A stretch of DNA of 64,000 nucleotides from Hamadaea sp013361475 (GCF_040654195.1 NZ_JBFAHM010000005.1:186001-250000); one strand, 5' to 3'; shown: positions 1-9,468, counted from the first letter of the stretch. Notes: a model not told the origin generated them from the letters alone. Numbers and translations: made by a program.

Positions 1-282
1 TCCTTCGTCGCTTTGGAGCCGAAGACCAGCCGTGGGCGACGTCGGCAGGAAGGCCCAGGGATGTCCCTCCGCCGGTGACCGGCCCGTGGAGGGTTCCCGG
101 GAAATCCGCATGCCTTCTGTGAACACCAAAATGACAGGGTTGTCATCTTGGGCAGCACCCCCGCTGGTTCTCCGCGACCGGCCACCCTATGCGACTGATC
201 TTGGTCGCGCTAGATCTTGTGTGGGCCCTCGGCGGTCGCGTAGCGTGCGCCCGGCACCGACGGCGATCTTCAGGGGAGAGAC

Positions 283-3200
283 ATGGCCAGGTCGGCTTCG
301 ATCGTGTTCGACGCAACAGGGTTCGCCGTCCGGCGGCCACACCACACCACGCTCTTGCGCCGGCTCACGATGGGGGTGCTGACGCTCATCGTTGGGGCGG
401 CCGGTGCAGTCGTCTTAGGAGCAGTCCCGGCGCAAGCGGCCGCCGATCCGGCGGCGCCAGCCGTGCAGCAGTTCTCCTCCCGCAAGGTTGGTACGCCGTT
501 TCGCGCCAAGCAGGTGCCGCAGCCACGCAATGATGCGGCGAACCTGTGGAAGGCTCCGGCTGTGACGTGGCCGGCTGCCGGGGCTGCCGACGTCCAACTG
601 GCGGCCGAAGGAGTCGTACGGAGAGCCGGAACCCTTCCGGTGTCTGTGGCGGCGGGCCGTGCCGGGCAAGCCGGAACCGTCCACGTAACCGTGGCCGGCC
701 GAGAGCACGCACAGGCTGCCGGCGTGCTCGGCGTCGTCGCAGCCCTCACATCGTCTGACGCGACGTTGTCGGGAGGCCCGATGACGGTGACCGTGGATTA
801 CGGCAGCTGGGTCGGCGCTTACGGCGCGGACACCGGACGACGGCTTCGCCTAGCGGTCATGCCGGCCTGCGCGGCGACTACCCCGACGGTGCCAGCCTGC
901 CAGGTGCAGACGCCGATCCCCACGACCAACGACTCGACGACGCAGACGCTGACCGCGCAAATCACCCTTCCCACGAACGCGGTCGGCTCCACCCGAATCG
1001 CTCACGCCGCCGCCGACGGCACAGCGACAACTGCCAGCACACTCGTCCTGGCCACGCAGACGGCGACATCGAGCGACTCCGGTGACTACACGGCAACGCC
1101 CATGCAGCCGTCCGGCACATGGTCAGGGGGCGGGAACGCCGGTGACTTCACCTACAACTACCCGATTCCAGTCCCACCAGTGCCCGGCAACCTGACCCCC
1201 GACGTGAACTTGGCCTACGACGCCCAGTCGGTCGACGGAAAGATGGTGTCGACCAACAGCCAGTCCTCGTGGATCGGCGACGGATGGGATTACACGCCTG
1301 GCTACATCGAACAGTCCTACGTCACCTGCAAGGACAACCCACAGGGAACCGCGAAGAACACCAGCGACAACTGCTGGGCCGGGCCGGTCGTCCACCTGAA
1401 TTTCAGCGGGAACTCCGGTGACCTCGTCTACGACAGCAGCCTGCCGACCAAATGGAAGGTGTCCAACGACGGCGGCGCCAAAGTCGAGCAGCTGACCTCG
1501 GCCGGCATCAACGGCACGTACGACGGTGACTATTGGAAAGTCACTACCCAGGACGGCACACAGTTCTTCTTCGGGCTCAACCACCTGCCCGGCTGGGCCT
1601 CCGGCAAAACCGCCACCAACTCGGCCTGGACCGAGCCGGTATACAGCCCGTATTCCAGCGACCCGTGCTACAGCAAGACCGATCATCTGTGCACGATGGC
1701 ATGGCGGTGGAACCTCGACTACGTCATCGACGCCCACCACAACGCGATCGCCTATTACTACACGCCGGAAACCAACTACTACGGTCAGAACAACGCGACC
1801 ACCGGCGTCATCTACACCCGCGGCGGGGTTCTCGATCACGCCGACTACGGCCTGGTCGACCCCAACCCATACACGGCCAGTGCCTCAGCACGGGTGCAGT
1901 TCACGACGTCCGAGCGCTGCATCGTATCCGTGTCTGCCTGCGCGCCGGGCAATATCACGAGCACGCCCAGCAATTGGCCTGACGTGCCCTACGCCGACCA
2001 GAACTGCAACCCGGGCGCGACCTGCAACGTCCACGCGCCCACGTTTTGGTCCCGGCTGAGGCTGACGACACTGACCACCAGCATTTGGAACGGCACCAGT
2101 TACACCTCGGTAGACACCTATGCGCTGACGCAGAAATATCCCAACCCGGGCGACGGCACGACACCATCTCTGTGGCTCGAATCGATCCAGCACACCGGAA
2201 ATGCCGGAACCGCCATCACTTTGCCCGCCGTGACCTTCGCTGGAACGAACAAACCCAACCGAGTCGACACGACCGACCTCGCTTCGGCCATCAACCACCT
2301 GCGCATCAGCCAGATCACCACCGAGACCGGTGAGCGGATCCTCGTCTACTACACCAGCCAGCAGTGCACAGCACCGGTGACGATCACAACTTCGGCCAAC
2401 ACCAGCCTGTGCTACCCGGTGTATTGGACTCCGCAAGGCGCCTCGAGTCAGAAGCTCGACTGGTTCAACAAGTACGTCGTGACCGAGATCGACGAGCAGG
2501 ACCCGGTCATCACCAGCACCCCTACCGTCGTCACCAAGTACACCTACGTCGGCAACCCGGCCTGGCACTTCGACGACAACGAGGTCACCAAAGCCAAATA
2601 CCGCACCTACGGGCAATGGCGCGGATACCCGCGGGTGCAGACCCGCGTGGGCGGCGGCTCCGACCCGACGACCCTCACCGAGTCCTACTTCTACCAGGGC
2701 ATGAACGGTGACACCCTGCCGTCGGGATCCCGCACCGCGAACGTGACCTTGTCCCCGGCGGTGACCTGGCCCACCGGTGGTCCCGCCACGAGCGTCCCCG
2801 ACACCAACGAACTAGCCGGCAAGGTCCGCGAAACCATTACCTACAACGGCGACGGCGGTCCGGTGCTCTCCGCGACCGCCACCGACTATTGGGTTGGCCC
2901 GGCGACCGCGACCCGCAACCGCACCGGACTGTCCGCGGTCACTGCGAAGATGAACCGTACGGTGGCCACATACACGACCACCGCGATCACCTCCGGCCCG
3001 TCCACCGCCTGGCGCACGACCAAGACCGAGACGACCTACGACACCACCACAGGGTTGCCGACGGTCGTCTACGACCACGGCGACCTTGCCGACTCCAGCC
3101 AGGCCACCTGCGCCACCACCACCTATGCTCCGGCAAACACGGACCTCAATCTGGTCAGCCTGCCGGCCGAGGTCGAAATCGACGCAGTTGCCTGTGCCGG

Positions 3201-6200
3201 CAGCGGCGTTAACGGCCTGTCCAAACCAACCGGCCTGACTGCGGCCGATATCGTCTCCGATCAGCGCAACTTTTATGACGTCACCAGCTTCGTCACCACC
3301 TGGCCTCAGACCATTATTCCGACCGCTGGCAACCGGACGGTGGCACAGAAGGCCAGCGACTTCAACGGAACTTTCACATACCTGACGCTGACCAAGACGC
3401 TCTACGACAGCTTCGGCCGGCCGATTTCCGTTGTTGACGCCAACGACAACCCGGCGTCAACAACCCAGTACACCGAGACCAACGGCCTGACCACCAGCAT
3501 CAAGACGACGAACCCGCTCGGGCAGTTCACCACGACCACCGTCGACCCGGCCCGAGGGCTCAACACCAAGATCATTGACCAGAATAGTCTTGAGATCGAC
3601 GAAGGCTACGACGCCCTTGGCCGGCTCACCGGCGTGTGGCTGCCCGGCAACAACACGCTGACCAACCCGGCAAACAAAGCGTTCACCTACAGCATCTCCA
3701 ACACCGTCCCGTCAACGGTCACCACTAAGACACTTAACGAAAACGGCTCTTACCGCATCTCGGTGTCGCTGTTCGACGCCCTGCTCCGGGTACGCCAGGT
3801 CCAAACCCAGTCGCCCAGCGGCGGCCGGCTCATCGACGACACCTACTACGACAGTCACGACTGGACCATCAAGGCCACCCACCAGTATTACGACTCCGCC
3901 GCCGCGTCCACGACCTTCCTGGACCTCACCGGCCAAGACCAATACATGCCCAACCAGGATCTGTACACCTACGACGGCAGCGGCCGCCAAATCCTCGACG
4001 CCTCGACGATGCTCGGCATCGAACAATGGCGCACCCGGACTGTGTACGGCGGAGACCGCACCACCGTCATCCCGCCGGTGACGGTCGGCCGCATCACCGG
4101 CGGCACCCCGATCACCACCATCGTCGACGCCCGCGGCCGCACCATCGAGCAGGACAGCTACAACAGCGCTCCCACGGTCACGGGTAACCAACTATCCGGC
4201 GGCGCATACACCAAGATCACCTACGGGTATGATCGCCGCGGCAACCAGTCCACCATCACCGACGCCGGCGGCAACGTCTGGACCAGCACCTTCAACCTGC
4301 TCGGACAGGTCAGCGACACCGTCGACCCGGACGCGGGCAGCACCCACCTGACCTACGACAAGAACGGCAACCTCGCCACCCGCCGTGACAGCAACAATGT
4401 CACGGTCTCCTACGCCTACGACGCCCTGAACCGTAAAACGTTCGAGTACGACGGACCCACCAGCGCGTCGCCCAAACTCGCGGCATGGACCTACGACTCG
4501 ACAACGATCACCAACGGCATCGGCAAACTCGCAACATCCACCAGCTATGACGGCACCTACGCCTACACCACGACGATCGGCGGCTACACCAACCGCTACG
4601 CGCTCACCTCGAAGAGCGTGACCATCCCGGCGGACCCGGCCAACGGCAACGGCATCGCCACCCTGGCCAACACCTACACCTTCAGCTACACCTACACGCC
4701 CAGTAGCGGCCTGCACAAAACCACCGCCTTCCCGGCGACCACTGGAGCACTGCCGGCCGAGACGGTCAACTACACGTACAACGTCATGGACATGCCCAAC
4801 AGCATGGGCAACCTCTCCGGCGACTACGTGCACAGCACTACCTACAACCAGTACGGGCTGATCAGCCAGGTCCAGATGGGCACCAACAGCGTCGCCAGCT
4901 ACCTCACCAACGTTTACGAGCAGCACATGCTGCGACTAGCCGACACCCACGTCGACCACCTCACCACCCGCCTCGACGACGTCACGTACAACTACGGACC
5001 GACCGGGCTCATCACGGCCAGCACAGACACCCGTAACAACAACAGCGCAACCGTCGAAACCCAGTGCTACGACCACAACCTGCTCGGCCAGCTCACCACC
5101 GCCTGGACCGCAACCGACAACTGCGCAGCAGACCTGGGCACTGACGGCGCGACCAACGCCACCGTAGGCGGGATCAACCCCTACTGGACCAGCTGGACCT
5201 ACACCAACCTCGGCGACCGTGCCAAAGAGACCCAGCACGCGATCCCGGGCCAGTCAACCGACACGGAATCCACATACGCATATCCCGCGGTCGGAACTGG
5301 ACAGCCCAACACACTGCGCGCCGTGACCGCCACCGGCCCGAACGCACAGAACTCCAGCTACAACTACGACACCGCCGGAAACATGATCAGCCGCACCACC
5401 GTCGCCAACGGCAGCCAGACTCTGACCTGGAACCACCGTGGTCAACTGGCCAAAGTCACCGACAATCCCGTAACGAAGACTTCAACGTTTGTCTATGATG
5501 CCGATGGTGCTCTGCTCGTCCAACGTGATCCCGGGACCGTGACTGTCTATCTGCCCGAACAGCAGCTCACCCTCAACACCGCCACGAGCGCTGTCACCGC
5601 ATGCCGCTATTACAAGCTCAACGGTGTTACCGCAGTGCGCACTGGCACTGCCGCAGCCGCCTATAACCTGGAAATCAGCAACAACAACGGCAGCCCGACA
5701 CTGCTTCTCGACCACAACGGCGCTACGCCCACATGGCGGTCCTTTACGCCATTCGGCGCACCCCGCGACACCGCGCAACCCACTTGGCCCGACAACCACG
5801 GCTTCCTCGACAAACCCAAGGACGTGGCAACCGGATTGACGATCATCGGGTTCCGTCAGTACGACCCTGCGACAGGCAGGTTCGTCAGCCTGGACCCGGT
5901 CTTGGATCCGACGAACCCGTTGAGCCTTAACGGCTATTCCTATGCCGACAACTCGCCCATTTCCAAGAGCGACCCCACCGGCGCCAAGGCGATCGACGAC
6001 GGGGAAGTCCAATACAATCCGTCCTCGGCAGGCAAAAAGGATAATGGCTCGTCTGGCGCGCACCTGGTCGCGGTCGCGCTGCGAATGGAACGACTGCGAG
6101 AAGTGTTCGGAGCTAATGTCGAGGTGAGCGGTGACCTACTGGGCAACGGGCCAGGACCTGACCTCGTCTGCTGGAACTGCTCGAAGCTAGCGGGCGGGCC

Positions 6201-6735
6201 CGACGTCGTCTGGGTGTGGGAAGTGAAATCCGTGAAGAAAGCAGCCAATCTAGACAAGGCGCTAGAAAGCCTTACAAACGGAATCAGGGACGCCACCGCT
6301 GACCCGCTTGCACGTGGGCGCCGGGCCGTCGCCGGACCCTCCTTCTATCTTCCGAGCGCAGGACTTAATACGGACCTCGAGAGCATAGTTATAGTAAATA
6401 GCAGCGAAGCGCTTCGCGGGCTCGAGGTATATACCGTGATCAAGCCTGAGGATGAGCCTACCCCCGAAGAGGAGGAGGACTACCTCGAGACACGACGAAT
6501 CGCTAAGCGACTCAATCAGGGGTCGGATGCGACGCGGCGCTATCTCCGACAGCACCCGAAAGAAGGAGTGACTCCCGCGCCATTCGATGAAGACCCCGTG
6601 ACGCTCGCCATTCTTACGACCATCGGTGGGATCGGTGGCGGAATGACAGCAGGAGCCGAGGCCGGAGCAGCAGGAGCCGAGGTCGGAATCGCAGCAGTAT
6701 GCCGATCCGCGCCGGTGCTGTGCTCGGTGAAGTAG
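283..6735 (+). CDS. Secreted Rhs/YD-repeat protein with C-terminal PD-(D/E)XK-like tip
   Basis: Large Rhs-family exported protein of 2150 residues. An N-terminal hydrophobic signal (about residues 28-48, ending AVPAQAA) follows a basic stretch, and the ATG has an AGGGGAGAG ribosome site. An SpvB/Rhs N-terminal region lies near residues 280-340, YD repeats fill roughly 1000-1880, and the core closes with GRFVSLDP...NGYSYADNSP...SDPTG near residue 1900. The variable tip (about 1901-2150) carries GPDLVCWN and GGPDVVWVWEVKS. D1960, E1980 and K1982 fit the D-Xn-ExK pattern of PD-(D/E)XK nucleases, so DNase activity is inferred, not shown. The extreme C-terminus is Gly/Ala-rich and hydrophobic. Rhs shells are known to encapsulate and deliver polymorphic toxins. 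The next gene, 26 nt downstream, is a homologue of the tip. Part of the tip is visibly more AT-rich (6360-6400) than the core, suggesting a swapped-in module. Confidence 0.9.
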   Translation: MARSASIVFDATGFAVRRPHHTTLLRRLTMGVLTLIVGAAGAVVLGAVPAQAAADPAAPAVQQFSSRKVGTPFRAKQVPQPRNDAANLWKAPAVTWPAAGAADVQLAAEGVVRRAGTLPVSVAAGRAGQAGTVHVTVAGREHAQAAGVLGVVAALTSSDATLSGGPMTVTVDYGSWVGAYGADTGRRLRLAVMPACAATTPTVPACQVQTPIPTTNDSTTQTLTAQITLPTNAVGSTRIAHAAADGTATTASTLVLATQTATSSDSGDYTATPMQPSGTWSGGGNAGDFTYNYPIPVPPVPGNLTPDVNLAYDAQSVDGKMVSTNSQSSWIGDGWDYTPGYIEQSYVTCKDNPQGTAKNTSDNCWAGPVVHLNFSGNSGDLVYDSSLPTKWKVSNDGGAKVEQLTSAGINGTYDGDYWKVTTQDGTQFFFGLNHLPGWASGKTATNSAWTEPVYSPYSSDPCYSKTDHLCTMAWRWNLDYVIDAHHNAIAYYYTPETNYYGQNNATTGVIYTRGGVLDHADYGLVDPNPYTASASARVQFTTSERCIVSVSACAPGNITSTPSNWPDVPYADQNCNPGATCNVHAPTFWSRLRLTTLTTSIWNGTSYTSVDTYALTQKYPNPGDGTTPSLWLESIQHTGNAGTAITLPAVTFAGTNKPNRVDTTDLASAINHLRISQITTETGERILVYYTSQQCTAPVTITTSANTSLCYPVYWTPQGASSQKLDWFNKYVVTEIDEQDPVITSTPTVVTKYTYVGNPAWHFDDNEVTKAKYRTYGQWRGYPRVQTRVGGGSDPTTLTESYFYQGMNGDTLPSGSRTANVTLSPAVTWPTGGPATSVPDTNELAGKVRETITYNGDGGPVLSATATDYWVGPATATRNRTGLSAVTAKMNRTVATYTTTAITSGPSTAWRTTKTETTYDTTTGLPTVVYDHGDLADSSQATCATTTYAPANTDLNLVSLPAEVEIDAVACAGSGVNGLSKPTGLTAADIVSDQRNFYDVTSFVTTWPQTIIPTAGNRTVAQKASDFNGTFTYLTLTKTLYDSFGRPISVVDANDNPASTTQYTETNGLTTSIKTTNPLGQFTTTTVDPARGLNTKIIDQNSLEIDEGYDALGRLTGVWLPGNNTLTNPANKAFTYSISNTVPSTVTTKTLNENGSYRISVSLFDALLRVRQVQTQSPSGGRLIDDTYYDSHDWTIKATHQYYDSAAASTTFLDLTGQDQYMPNQDLYTYDGSGRQILDASTMLGIEQWRTRTVYGGDRTTVIPPVTVGRITGGTPITTIVDARGRTIEQDSYNSAPTVTGNQLSGGAYTKITYGYDRRGNQSTITDAGGNVWTSTFNLLGQVSDTVDPDAGSTHLTYDKNGNLATRRDSNNVTVSYAYDALNRKTFEYDGPTSASPKLAAWTYDSTTITNGIGKLATSTSYDGTYAYTTTIGGYTNRYALTSKSVTIPADPANGNGIATLANTYTFSYTYTPSSGLHKTTAFPATTGALPAETVNYTYNVMDMPNSMGNLSGDYVHSTTYNQYGLISQVQMGTNSVASYLTNVYEQHMLRLADTHVDHLTTRLDDVTYNYGPTGLITASTDTRNNNSATVETQCYDHNLLGQLTTAWTATDNCAADLGTDGATNATVGGINPYWTSWTYTNLGDRAKETQHAIPGQSTDTESTYAYPAVGTGQPNTLRAVTATGPNAQNSSYNYDTAGNMISRTTVANGSQTLTWNHRGQLAKVTDNPVTKTSTFVYDADGALLVQRDPGTVTVYLPEQQLTLNTATSAVTACRYYKLNGVTAVRTGTAAAAYNLEISNNNGSPTLLLDHNGATPTWRSFTPFGAPRDTAQPTWPDNHGFLDKPKDVATGLTIIGFRQYDPATGRFVSLDPVLDPTNPLSLNGYSYADNSPISKSDPTGAKAIDDGEVQYNPSSAGKKDNGSSGAHLVAVALRMERLREVFGANVEVSGDLLGNGPGPDLVCWNCSKLAGGPDVVWVWEVKSVKKAANLDKALESLTNGIRDATADPLARGRRAVAGPSFYLPSAGLNTDLESIVIVNSSEALRGLEVYTVIKPEDEPTPEEEEDYLETRRIAKRLNQGSDATRRYLRQHPKEGVTPAPFDEDPVTLAILTTIGGIGGGMTAGAEAGAAGAEVGIAAVCRSAPVLCSVK

Positions 6736-6761
6736 GCCTCCGGGCGAAAGGGCGACAAACG

Positions 6762-7310
6762 ATGACTGAAGGTCGATTCGATACCGGTGCCTTGGGAACC
6801 CGGACGCAAGAAAGTCCAGCCGCGAAACTCACGGCTGCGACCCTACTTGGAGCCCATCTGGCCGCTGCGCATCCCGGAGCGCTTGTGAGTGCCAATCAGA
6901 CGGGCGAGTACGAGCCCCAGCCTGATGTAGTGTGCTGGAACGCATCCGCATTGGCAGGAGGCCCCGACGTCGTCTGGGTCTGGCAAGTCGCATATCCGGC
7001 CGAAACCCAACAGTTCGACACTGCCCCCGACCTGCCAGAACAGCTGATGCTGGCAATGCGGGACCCCCGCGCAACATCACGTATGGCAATTCCTGGCCCG
7101 ACTCTAGAACAGCCGCTGTTCGGTGCACTGCTTACTGACTTCGGTCAGGTGGTTCAGGTCACAGGCATCGAACCGGGCATCGTGGAAATCCGAACGTATG
7201 AGATTGACACAGACGCGCCATCCGCGGATCAGGCCATCGAAATATCGATGCAATCAGCGCGCCTCCTGCGCTCGATCGCCAGGAGAGCGGAGCGGGAGTG
7301 CGGCGCCTAG
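6762..7310 (+). CDS. Free-standing degenerate paralogue of the Rhs tip; candidate immunity protein
   Basis: Protein of 182 residues starting at an ATG with an AAAGGG ribosome site, 26 nt after the Rhs stop. It has no signal peptide, so it should stay in the cytoplasm. It aligns with the Rhs C-terminal tip over most of its length: QPDVVCWNASALAGGPDVV matches the tip's GPDLVCWN and GGPDVV, the VEIRTYEI strand matches LEVYTVI, and both end in an Arg-rich helix. The aspartate (D55) is kept, but the catalytic Glu and Lys of WEVK are replaced by Gln75 and Ala77 (WQVA). The likely fold is therefore a catalytically dead PD-(D/E)XK domain. Its position immediately behind the toxin is where immunity genes sit, so immunity by a toxin-derived decoy is the preferred inference. 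A displaced orphan tip that has decayed is the main alternative. Confidence 0.75.
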   Translation: MTEGRFDTGALGTRTQESPAAKLTAATLLGAHLAAAHPGALVSANQTGEYEPQPDVVCWNASALAGGPDVVWVWQVAYPAETQQFDTAPDLPEQLMLAMRDPRATSRMAIPGPTLEQPLFGALLTDFGQVVQVTGIEPGIVEIRTYEIDTDAPSADQAIEISMQSARLLRSIARRAERECGA

Positions 7311-7460
7311 CGATGTCGACTACCGAAGTGCGGCAGGCGCGGCAGTTATGGTTGCAGCAAGGTCGGTCGCGACTGGCGGAGGGCCTAATACCTGCCTCTA
7401 AAGCAGGGACTGGGCCGCCCGCGTGTAAGCCTCGTTCTACGGCTGGCCCTTCGGAGCTGA

Positions 7461-7502
7461 GTTACCGGACACTATCGCGGTGTTACCGGACACTATTGCG
7501 GT
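7461..7502. repeat. 21-bp tandem direct repeat
   Basis: Two adjacent 21-bp units (7461-7481 and 7482-7502) beginning GTTACCGGACACTAT are identical except for one C/T difference. Repeated GGTAAC/CCGGACA-type sequences occur at the ends of some IS21-like and related elements, so this may be a remnant transposon end. No transposase is visible nearby, and a regulatory repeat upstream of the next gene is equally possible. Confidence 0.5.
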
Positions 7503-7563
7503 GCGGCGCCAAGCGTTCTGTTTCGGCACCTTGACTTCATGCTTGAGAAGGCTAGGAATTGCG

Positions 7564-8127
7564 ATGCGCACATCTGTCCCCGTTGCGTGCTTTGCGTACG
7601 GTTCACAGCCGACGATCTGCGTGCGCCACGGAGCGAAGGCTGGGTTAACCGCTTCGGTCGCGATCGAATCGGCACCGGCACCGTGGACCTGGGCGCTGAT
7701 CCCGCTTGGCGGCGTCGTGTTCCTTGCCGTCCGCGCGGCGACGCGAAAGGTCGTCACCGCCCCGAGGTGGGCCTTCTGCGCCCGCTGCAGGTCACTTCGC
7801 TACCTGCGGATGGCGGCCGGCTTTGTGCTCATCGGCCTCATGCTGGCGTTTCTCGTGGTCGGCCTTGACGCAGCGGACACAACCTATGCCGGGCCAGCTG
7901 AACACCGAAGCAGCTGGTGGGCGTTCGCGGTCGCTCTGCTGGCTGGCGTAGCTGGCTGGATCATTCTGGTGGTGTCGCGGTGGCAGTCGATCGCACGCGC
8001 TCGGCTGAGCCGAGATGGGCTATCGGTCCAAGTCAGGAGGCCGTCAGTCGAGTTCGCGGCCGCCGTGGAAGCCATGTGGGTGCCGCCGAACACGGGCGCA
8101 TCGCCCGCTGTGGCGCGCCCGGCCTAG
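7564..8127 (+). CDS. Predicted membrane protein, unknown function
   Basis: Protein of 187 residues. The ATG at 7564 is preferred over upstream in-frame starts because it follows GAGAAGG. The N-terminus is short and contains a Cys-x5-Gly segment and CVRHG. Three hydrophobic segments follow (about residues 39-57, 82-102 and 119-139), with a CARCRSLRY cluster just before the second. Paired cysteines and CxxC-like motifs beside membrane spans occur in several uncharacterised actinobacterial families. The last 45 residues are hydrophilic. No enzyme motif was recognised. It lies 250 nt downstream of the Rhs/paralogue pair in the same orientation but has its own ribosome site, so a link to that system is only positional. 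Confidence 0.55.
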   Translation: MRTSVPVACFAYGSQPTICVRHGAKAGLTASVAIESAPAPWTWALIPLGGVVFLAVRAATRKVVTAPRWAFCARCRSLRYLRMAAGFVLIGLMLAFLVVGLDAADTTYAGPAEHRSSWWAFAVALLAGVAGWIILVVSRWQSIARARLSRDGLSVQVRRPSVEFAAAVEAMWVPPNTGASPAVARPA

Positions 8128-8436
8128 CCGACTGGCGATCCAATGATCAATGGATTGTCGAGGCCAGCGGAATGAGCGCGCCTGGCTGCCGGCGTCGGCA
8201 ACGAGTAGGCGCGCCGAGCTGAACTCGGCGACCGAAGAGGGCCGGTCCGCATCGGCGGGCCTTGTCGGGGCTTGGGTCATCTTCATACGCGAGTGCGGTC
8301 GGGCAAACCCCATCGTCGCGACGGCGGGCGTCCTGCTGCCGATACGCCAGGGGATCCGGCGTCGATGTGAACCGTGGCCGCCCTGAGCGAGAGCTGAGGT
8401 TCGCCGTCGGCGTTGGAGTTTGGCCGCGATGGGCCG
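8128..8436. other. Gap without a recognisable gene
   Basis: This stretch separates convergent genes. Reading frames on both strands lack ribosome sites and family motifs, and no strong terminator hairpin was found. Confidence 0.5.
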
Positions 8437-9092
8437 TCAGCCTTCTTGGTTGGCTGGTGGTGAAATGACTGCGGCTCGTCGGGCTTGGCGTCCGAGGTCG
8501 AGGAGCTCGATGCGGGTTTCGCGGCGGTGCAAGAGCGCGGCCGCAGTGGCGAAGGCCGCGAGCGCCACGAGGATCAGTGCAGTCCATTGCGCGACCACCA
8601 GCACCGCAGTTTCCTCGGACTGGGGAGTTTGCGCGTAAGCAGCACACTGTGGACGAACACGACAGTTGCGGCCAGGTACGCGGCGGTACGCCTCAGGGCA
8701 GTCATTGCCGCGACCGCGGCCGCCGACCAACCGACGGCCAGTACGACGACGGTGGTGTCGAACGTCGGCGGCGGATCGCCGAACTGCGTCCAGACCGCCA
8801 GCGGCAGGATGACCGGACGCAGACTGCGTAACGCCAGCAGCATCATCAGCAAAACACCGAGCGTCCCCGTCGAGGACCGCCAAGAGTCGCCGCGCAGAGG
8901 ATGCGCCAGGGCGGTAGCCCTGGCGCGCAGCCCACACCAGATCAGCACAACGACATCGGCGAGTCTCGGATATCGCTGACCCGGCCGGGCGTCGTCGAGC
9001 AGCACCCCGAGCATCTCCTGCGCATACATGTCCCGGTGCGCCTGCGGATAGAAGGCCAGCCGCCGATACCGGTCGGCCAGAGTTCGGCTCAT
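8437..9092 (-). pseudogene. PadR-linked multi-pass membrane protein, interrupted by a -1 frameshift
   Basis: The ATG at 9092 overlaps the PadR stop (ATGA), indicating translational coupling. The N-terminus (RRLAFYPQAHRDMYAQEM then LLDDARPGQRYPRLADVV) matches the soluble prefix common in actinobacterial membrane proteins encoded behind PadR genes, where Tyr-Pro and a Glu-Met helix precede the membrane spans. Hydrophobic spans follow at about residues 78-92, 112-130 and 138-150. Near 8625 the frame runs into an unrelated tail and stops at 8574, while the -1 frame continues with a convincing last span (VLVVAQWTALILVALAAFA) and a charged tail ending at 8437. Restoring one base in the AAA run near the minus-strand sequence CGCAAACTCC would rejoin both parts. 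This may be a real mutation, a sequencing error or, less likely, programmed frameshifting. Confidence 0.6.
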
Positions 9093-9436
9093 GCTGCGCC
9101 TCCGGCGGCGTGCGGTGTGACGGCGGCCAGTCTGCGTGAAGCTGTGCGAGCGGCCTGGGTCATTCGTTCGGTCTCCACCGTCAGCCGGGTGACGCCGGCA
9201 CCGGTGATCCGGTAGTAGCGCCGCAGCCGCGACGCGACGACCTCTTCTCGGTCCACTTCGATCAGCCCGCCACCATGCAACCGTTCCAAGATTGCGTACA
9301 AGGTGCCGGTGTGCAGCACGACGCTTCCGCCGGATACGGTGCGGACGTCGTCCAGGATCGCGTACCCATGCTTCGGGCCGTCCACCACCGCGGTCAAAAC
9401 GAGATACGCCACGTGCGACAAAGCTGCCTGCGTCAC
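9089..9436 (-). CDS. PadR-family transcriptional regulator
   Basis: Winged-helix repressor of about 115 residues. The PadR signature is clear: GPKHGYAILDDV in the first helices, TLYAILERLHGGGLIEV as recognition helix and wing, and RRYYRIT as the wing strand. A C-terminal helix rich in Arg/Thr/Ala would form the dimer interface. The start is taken as the GTG at 9436; a GTG at 9460 is possible but lies inside the inverted repeat. There is no ribosome site ahead of 9436, but a TATATG -10-like hexamer sits about 8 nt upstream, so a leaderless mRNA is plausible. The stop overlaps the ATG of the membrane gene at 9092. PadR regulators usually repress themselves and the adjacent membrane gene and respond to small ligands. 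Confidence 0.85.
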   Translation of the reverse strand: MTQAALSHVAYLVLTAVVDGPKHGYAILDDVRTVSGGSVVLHTGTLYAILERLHGGGLIEVDREEVVASRLRRYYRITGAGVTRLTVETERMTQAARTASRRLAAVTPHAAGGAA

Positions 9437-9443
9437 CGCGACA

Positions 9444-9468
9444 GCATATACGCTCAACACGTATATGC
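9444..9468. promoter_or_regulatory. Perfect inverted repeat, probable PadR operator
   Basis: The repeat is GCATATACG, seven bases, then CGTATATGC: 9-bp arms without mismatch. It begins 8 nt upstream of the chosen PadR start and covers the candidate -10 hexamer. Position, symmetry and AT-rich arms in GC-rich surroundings support autoregulation; binding is inferred. Confidence 0.65.

Noticed and set aside
7313..7534. Small plus-strand frame (73 codons) after the toxin paralogue
   Set aside because: The second half is just the translated 21-bp tandem repeat; there is no ribosome site and no recognisable domain.
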